A program made the translations under genes and the position numbers. Source: Streptomyces avermitilis MA-4680 = NBRC 14893 (GTDB taxonomy: Bacteria; Actinomycetota; Actinomycetes; Streptomycetales; Streptomycetaceae). From it: a DNA stretch of 64,000 nt. Of this stretch, positions 60,052-64,000 are shown piece after piece; position 1 is the first letter of the stretch, and every line of letters begins with the position of its first letter. The stretch is from assembly GCF_000009765.2 (NCBI RefSeq), contig NC_003155.5, positions 682,001-746,000 of the forward strand. Reading direction: 5' to 3'. The notes beneath the pieces were generated by a model that had not been told where the DNA came from, made no database searches, and was given only the letters and a program-made list of their open reading frames with translations.

Positions 60052-62481
60052 ATGGATAAAGAGAATGCCAAGAACGCCTACTCGGCAGGCGCCTCCCAAG
60101 GATCGACGGGCGTCTCCGGTTCCGGTCCCGGCGGCAGGCGATGCGCCTGTGACGGCCCGGCAGCCGCCGTGCTCGACGATCGAGGCGCGGTGGTGGGGTG
60201 GACCGAGACGGCGGAGGACCTGACGGGGTTCCGCGCCGGGGAGGTCTGCGGCCGCCCCGTGCAGGAACTGGTGGCCGACCTCCCGGACCACCTTCGCGGC
60301 GCCACGGATATGCCGGAATCCGGGCGGGTACGGCTGCGGCACCAGTGCGGCGACACCATCGACGTCACTTTCCGGACCACAAGGGTGCAGGGCTCGGCGC
60401 AGGTCCTCGTCCTGGCGGCACCCACACACCACGTCGCCGACCACAAGCAGGGCACAGCGCTCCTGCGCGCACTGTCCGCACAGAACCGGATCACGATCGC
60501 CCTGTACGACACCGACCTGGCCACTGTGCAAACGAACGCCAAGCCGGACACTCCCGACGGCCTTCCAGTACAGCCCGGCACTCGGCTGAGCGACGTGCTG
60601 TGCGCCGATGACGCCGAGAACCTGGAGGCAGTACTGCGCCAGGTGCTCGAGACGGGTGTCCCGGTGGTCCGCAGAACCCAGCAAGTGAGCTGGCGGCACA
60701 ATTCGGCGCGGCGGCACACGCTGTCGCTGTCTGCCTTTCGTCTGGAGGACGTGCGAGCACGCCCCACGGGGGTCGCAGCCCTGTACATCGACAGCGACGA
60801 CCTGCGTGCCCGCCGTCATCTGGATCTCGCCCGCGAGGTGGCCGAGCGAGTAGGAGGATCCCTGGATGTCGTGCGCACCGCACAGGACCTTGCGGACGTT
60901 CTCGCACCTGCGTTCGGGGATCTCGCCGCAGTCGACCTTGCGTACTCCGTTCTCGACGGGGAAGAACCCTCGAAGCAGCTGAACGGTGGAAACATGGGCA
61001 ACGCGGCCCTTGCGCCGGCCACCGCGGTGTGGCCGGCCGGCATCAAGCGCGGCGAGTCCATCCCGCCCCTTCCCGACCACCCCCTGTGGCGCAGTTTCCG
61101 ACACGGCGAGCCAGCCGTCTTCAGCCTTGACGACTTCATCGCCATGGTCGGCGACCCGCAGCTGGTCAAGTATCTCGCCCCGAAGGACGCCCATTCGATG
61201 ATGGTGGCACCGTTGCATGCCCGCGGGCTCACGCTCGGCGCCATATCGGTCTGGCGCTGCGGCCGATCCGACCCCTTCACCGAGGACGAGGCGGATCTCA
61301 TGAAGCAGATCGCCTCACGGGGTGCGCTCGCCATCGACAACGCCCGCCGTTACACGCGCGAGCACCGGGCGGCCGTAGCGCTGCAGCAGCTCCTCCTTCC
61401 CCCGGCCACCACCGACACGCCGGCCGCCGAGACCGCCGGCGTCCACCTGCCCGCAGGCGGGGAAGCGGACATCAGCGGCGACTGGTACGACGCCATCGCT
61501 CTGCCCTCTCTCCGGCTGGCACTTGTCGCCGGAGACGTGGTCGGCCACGGCATGTCCGCAAGCGCCGCCATGGGCAGCCTGCGCGCCGCCATCCGGACGC
61601 TCGCGGACCTGGAGCTCGAACCGGACGAGCTGCTCACCCGGCTCGCGGACCTGGTCCAGCGCCTCGCGGCCGAAGCCCCGTCCGGCGACTGCGACATCGT
61701 CGGCGGAACGTGCCTGTACGCGGTCTACGACCCGGTCACCCGCCGCTGCGCCATGGCCAGCGCCGGGCATCCGCCACCCGTCCTGGTGCGGCCCGACGGG
61801 ACCGCCGAAGCAGTCGGTATCTCCCCGGGGCCACCACTCGCCCTGAGCGGCATGCCGTACGAGACCACCATCATCGACGTCGAGCCGGGCAGCGTCCTCG
61901 CTCTCTACACCGACGGCCTGGTCGAACGGAGCGATCGCGACATCGGCCAAGGCCTGCGGCGCCTGACGGAAGCCCTCGCCGCGTACTGCCGTCCGGATCG
62001 CGCCCTGGACGAAACCGGCCGTGCTCTCCTCGCCGATCTGGCAGACCAGGCGCCGCGCGACGACGGGGCCCTACTGCTGGCCCGCACCCGCGCCGTCCCA
62101 GCGGCGGACACCGCTCACTGGGAGATCCCGGCCGATCCCGCCGCCGTCGCAAAGGCTCGAGAGTGGACAACCCGTCAACTCACCTTGTGGGGCCTGGACG
62201 ACCTCCTCTTCGCCACCGAACTCATCGTCAGCGAACTGGTGACCAACGCCATCCGCTACGGTCGTCCGCCGATGGACCTCCGTCTGATTCGCCACAACGC
62301 CCTGGTGTGCGAGGTCACCGACTCCAGCAGCACCCAGCCCCGCCTGCGGCGTGCCCGCACAACCGACGAGGGAGGACGCGGCCTGTTCCTCGTCGCTCAA
62401 CTCGGCGGACGATGGGGCTGCCGCCACGTCCAGAACGGCAAGACGATCTGGTCCGAGCAAGTCATCCAGGATTCCTCCTGA
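60052..62481 (+). CDS. PAS-GAF-PP2C-HATPase phosphatase, tandem paralogue
   Basis: An 809-residue paralogue of the preceding protein with the same domain order. PAS (residues ~35-125; AAAVLDDRGAVVGWTETAED) and a PAS-like segment come first, then GAF with DEADLMKQIASRGALAIDNA. The PP2C region has SGDWYDAIALPSLRLALVAG, DVVGHGMSA and RDDGALLLAR (the usual DD pair is D-D-G-A here). The HATPase domain has ELIVSELVTNAIRYGRPPMD and DEGGRGLFLVAQLGGRWG. ATG 60052 follows AGGAAG. A further HATPase scrap behind it (62490) shows the array once had another unit. Input signals to the PAS domains are unknown. Confidence 0.93.
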   Translation: MDKENAKNAYSAGASQGSTGVSGSGPGGRRCACDGPAAAVLDDRGAVVGWTETAEDLTGFRAGEVCGRPVQELVADLPDHLRGATDMPESGRVRLRHQCGDTIDVTFRTTRVQGSAQVLVLAAPTHHVADHKQGTALLRALSAQNRITIALYDTDLATVQTNAKPDTPDGLPVQPGTRLSDVLCADDAENLEAVLRQVLETGVPVVRRTQQVSWRHNSARRHTLSLSAFRLEDVRARPTGVAALYIDSDDLRARRHLDLAREVAERVGGSLDVVRTAQDLADVLAPAFGDLAAVDLAYSVLDGEEPSKQLNGGNMGNAALAPATAVWPAGIKRGESIPPLPDHPLWRSFRHGEPAVFSLDDFIAMVGDPQLVKYLAPKDAHSMMVAPLHARGLTLGAISVWRCGRSDPFTEDEADLMKQIASRGALAIDNARRYTREHRAAVALQQLLLPPATTDTPAAETAGVHLPAGGEADISGDWYDAIALPSLRLALVAGDVVGHGMSASAAMGSLRAAIRTLADLELEPDELLTRLADLVQRLAAEAPSGDCDIVGGTCLYAVYDPVTRRCAMASAGHPPPVLVRPDGTAEAVGISPGPPLALSGMPYETTIIDVEPGSVLALYTDGLVERSDRDIGQGLRRLTEALAAYCRPDRALDETGRALLADLADQAPRDDGALLLARTRAVPAADTAHWEIPADPAAVAKAREWTTRQLTLWGLDDLLFATELIVSELVTNAIRYGRPPMDLRLIRHNALVCEVTDSSSTQPRLRRARTTDEGGRGLFLVAQLGGRWGCRHVQNGKTIWSEQVIQDSS

Positions 62482-62489
62482 AGCTACGG

Positions 62490-62680
62490 CTCACGAGGCC
62501 GCTGCCACCACCGAGCTGGTCGTCAGCGAGCCGGTCACCAACGCCATCCGCCACGCAAGCGCCCGATCGAGCTGCGGCTGATCCACAACGGCATGCTGAT
62601 CAGTCGCACGGCTGTGTGAGCGGTGCACCCGGCACACCGGAGCGGGAAAGACCATCTGGGCCGAGCAACCCGCCCACTGC
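62490..62680 (+). pseudogene. HATPase-domain fragment of a fourth phosphatase
   Basis: Just after the preceding stop the plus strand encodes AAATTELVVSEPVTNAIRHA, then in a shifted frame PIELRLIHNGML and later GKTIWAEQ, matching the end of the SpoIIE-type proteins in this window. Frameshifts and missing text show it is a relic of a tandem duplication. 62681-62840 contains nothing recognisable. Confidence 0.75.
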
Positions 62681-62840
62681 ACGCTCTCGACTCGACCACT
62701 GCCCCGCTCGTCGCTGCGTACCCCGCAGGCTGGGAGCATGATGTTGCCGCGCGGCCGGGGTCGGCGGGGCCTGGTGCGCCCGGACCGCGATGGCACTCCA
62801 CTACCGCTCTGCGGGAATGCGGCGGCGGGTCGACCGTTGG

Positions 62841-63287
62841 TCAGGGCCGGCTGGGTGAGCGATAGGGCAGCGTCTGGCTGTAGACGACGCTCGTGGTCGT
62901 GCTGCCAAAACCAGCCAGCTCATCCACGAGCGTCTCCAAGTGCTCCATGGAGCTCGCGGCCACCTTCAAGGTGTAACAGTCGTCGCCGGTGGTGCGCAGG
63001 CACTCCAGGATCTCCCCCCGCTCGGCGAGCAGCCGACGCAACGGCTGGTGGCGGTTGCCGGGGTACTTCAGCCGGACGACGGCGAGCACGGGATAGCCGA
63101 CCTTGGCCAGGTCGACCACGGCGTGGTAACCGGTGATGACGCCCAACGACTCCAGATTCCGCACCCGTTCCGTGGTGGCCGAGGAGCTGAGATTCACGCG
63201 CCGTCCCAACTCGCTGAGGGAGATGCGAGCCTCCCGTTGCAGCTGCCCGATGATCGCCCAGTCAACGTCGTCAAGATTCACGGCCAT
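62841..63287 (-). CDS. Lrp/AsnC-family transcriptional regulator
   Basis: A 148-residue Lrp-type protein. The N-terminal helix-turn-helix reads LDDVDWAIIGQLQREARISL, SELGRRVNLSSSATTERVRN, followed by LESLGVITGYHAVVDLAKVG. The C-terminal RAM domain includes ECLRTTGDDCYTLKVAASSM and TTTSVVYSQTLPYR. It is divergent from the F420-type oxidoreductase at 63381, with 93 bp between, so it probably regulates that gene and itself. An amino acid or related metabolite is the usual effector. Confidence 0.94.
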   Translation of the reverse strand: MAVNLDDVDWAIIGQLQREARISLSELGRRVNLSSSATTERVRNLESLGVITGYHAVVDLAKVGYPVLAVVRLKYPGNRHQPLRRLLAERGEILECLRTTGDDCYTLKVAASSMEHLETLVDELAGFGSTTTSVVYSQTLPYRSPSRP

Positions 63288-63380
63288 GTCGCGACTCTAC
63301 CGGCAGAACCACGGAAGAACGTCGCCATCGCCGGGAAGATTCGGTTCCGTATGCCATGATCTCCTGGATAACCTCGGCTC

Positions 63381-64000
63381 ATGCAACTTGGCGTCAACGT
63401 ACCGAACTTCGGGCCCGGAACCGATCCCGGCGTACTGCGCGATTGGGCGCGGCTCGCTGAGGGGCTCGGCTTCGACCTCCTCATGGTGTCGGACCACGTG
63501 GCCGTCACCCCGGACGTGGCCGAGCGGTACCCGGAGCCGTTCTACGAGCCGTTCACCACGCTGTCCTGGCTGGCTGGCCTCACCACGAGGCTGCGGCTGG
63601 GCACCACGGTGCTCGTCCTGCCCTACCGGCATCCGCTGCTGGTGGCTCGGATGGCTGCCAACCTCAACCAACTCAGCAGCGGCCGGTTCGTCCTCGGGGT
63701 AGGCGTCGGCTGGGCGCGTCAGGAGTTCGACGCGCTCGGCGTTCCGTTCACCGCGCGCGGCCGACTGGCCGACGAGTACCTGGGTGCCCTGCGGGATGCC
63801 TGGCGCACGGAGACCGGGGACGGCACCGCCCCGATACCTGTCTGGGTCGGCGGCCACAGCGAGGCGGCAATCCGACGCACGGTCAGGTTCGGCGACGCCT
63901 GGCACCCGCTGCGGCTCCCCCTCCCCCTGATGCGCTCAGTCCTGGCGAACCACTCGCTGCCGGCGTTCGCGCCCCGGATCGCCCTGCGGATGACCGGCAC
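63381..64000 (+). CDS. LLM-class F420-dependent oxidoreductase, C-terminus outside the window
   Basis: The first ~206 residues of a luciferase-like TIM-barrel enzyme. From ATG 63381: QLGVNVPNFGPGTDPGVLRD, then AEGLGFDLLMVSDHVAVTPD, LTTRLRLGTTVLVLPYRHPL, and the phosphate-binding part LSSGRFVLGVGVGWARQEFD; IPVWVGGHSEAAIRRTVRFG follows. Motifs fit the F420-binding group common in actinobacteria rather than FMN-dependent luciferases. The gene runs off the right edge. It is divergent from an Lrp regulator. Substrate unknown. Confidence 0.92.
   Translation, partial: MQLGVNVPNFGPGTDPGVLRDWARLAEGLGFDLLMVSDHVAVTPDVAERYPEPFYEPFTTLSWLAGLTTRLRLGTTVLVLPYRHPLLVARMAANLNQLSSGRFVLGVGVGWARQEFDALGVPFTARGRLADEYLGALRDAWRTETGDGTAPIPVWVGGHSEAAIRRTVRFGDAWHPLRLPLPLMRSVLANHSLPAFAPRIALRMTG

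Overview
The window looks like part of an arm region of a Streptomyces chromosome (or large linear replicon). GC is very high, most genes have AGGAGG-like ribosome sites, SsgA-like sporulation proteins and RsbU/SpoIIE-type phosphatases are present, and cellulase genes carry TGGGAGCGCTCCCA boxes. Regulators are dense, and there are many decayed genes: relics of IS630, IS5 and IS1182 transposases and an integrase, plus truncated or frameshifted enzymes.

Layout. 1-8.1 kb: a partial membrane protein, IS relics, a MerR regulator divergent from an alpha/beta hydrolase, a methyltransferase-like protein, FolD and an S8 lipoprotein protease. 8.1-10 kb: RibA and a zinc alcohol dehydrogenase. 10.2-17.2 kb: a minus-strand cluster of a TPR protein, a DUF4331 protein, a DyP peroxidase and a 209-residue protein of unknown function, followed by a TetR regulator and a DHA2 efflux pump. 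An ~860-bp direct repeat places a second copy of the 209-residue gene at 18.1-18.7 kb. 19.2-24.8 kb: a cellulose cluster of a LacI/CebR-like regulator, GH12-CBM2, a deleted GH3-CBM2 and GH6-FN3-CBM3. 24.8-28.5 kb: a glycine-rich DUF1269-like protein, a secreted D/R/Y-rich peptide and a NicO nickel/cobalt permease. 28.5-35.8 kb: an aromatic-catabolism operon (VOC extradiol dioxygenase, FAH hydrolase, FAD hydroxylase, acetoacetate-CoA ligase, nitroreductase) with a divergent TetR. 36-44.6 kb: a frameshifted phosphatase, a second hydrolase, an SsgA-like protein, CbrC, decayed MarR/AtuA/MaoC genes and a second alcohol dehydrogenase. 44.8-53.6 kb: a CYP102 self-sufficient P450, two related TetR regulators, and an operon of secreted peptide, SsgA-like protein and NIPSNAP protein. 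53.7-57.2 kb: ferredoxin, ferredoxin reductase and P450, then a TetR. 57.5-62.7 kb: two tandem PP2C/HATPase phosphatases. 62.8-64 kb: an Lrp regulator and a partial F420-type oxidoreductase.

The most notable signal is regulatory. Family 1 is a 17-bp operator TGAGACA-N4-GTCTCA, arranged as tandem copies or half-copies spanning 44-45 bp. It lies upstream of the TetR gene at 14.9 kb, of both copies of the 209-residue gene and of the DUF1269-like gene. Family 2 has consensus CCRTACGNCGTAYGG and is usually paired. It precedes CYP102, both TetR genes at 49-51 kb, both intact secreted-peptide genes and two TetR-like remnants. In both of those TetR genes the ATG lies inside the operator arm. Family 3 is TGATG-N4-CATCA, next to two paralogous TetR genes. 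Together these suggest a network tying redox enzymes (DyP, P450) to secreted and developmental proteins. The sites were read directly from the sequence; the regulator assignments are inference.
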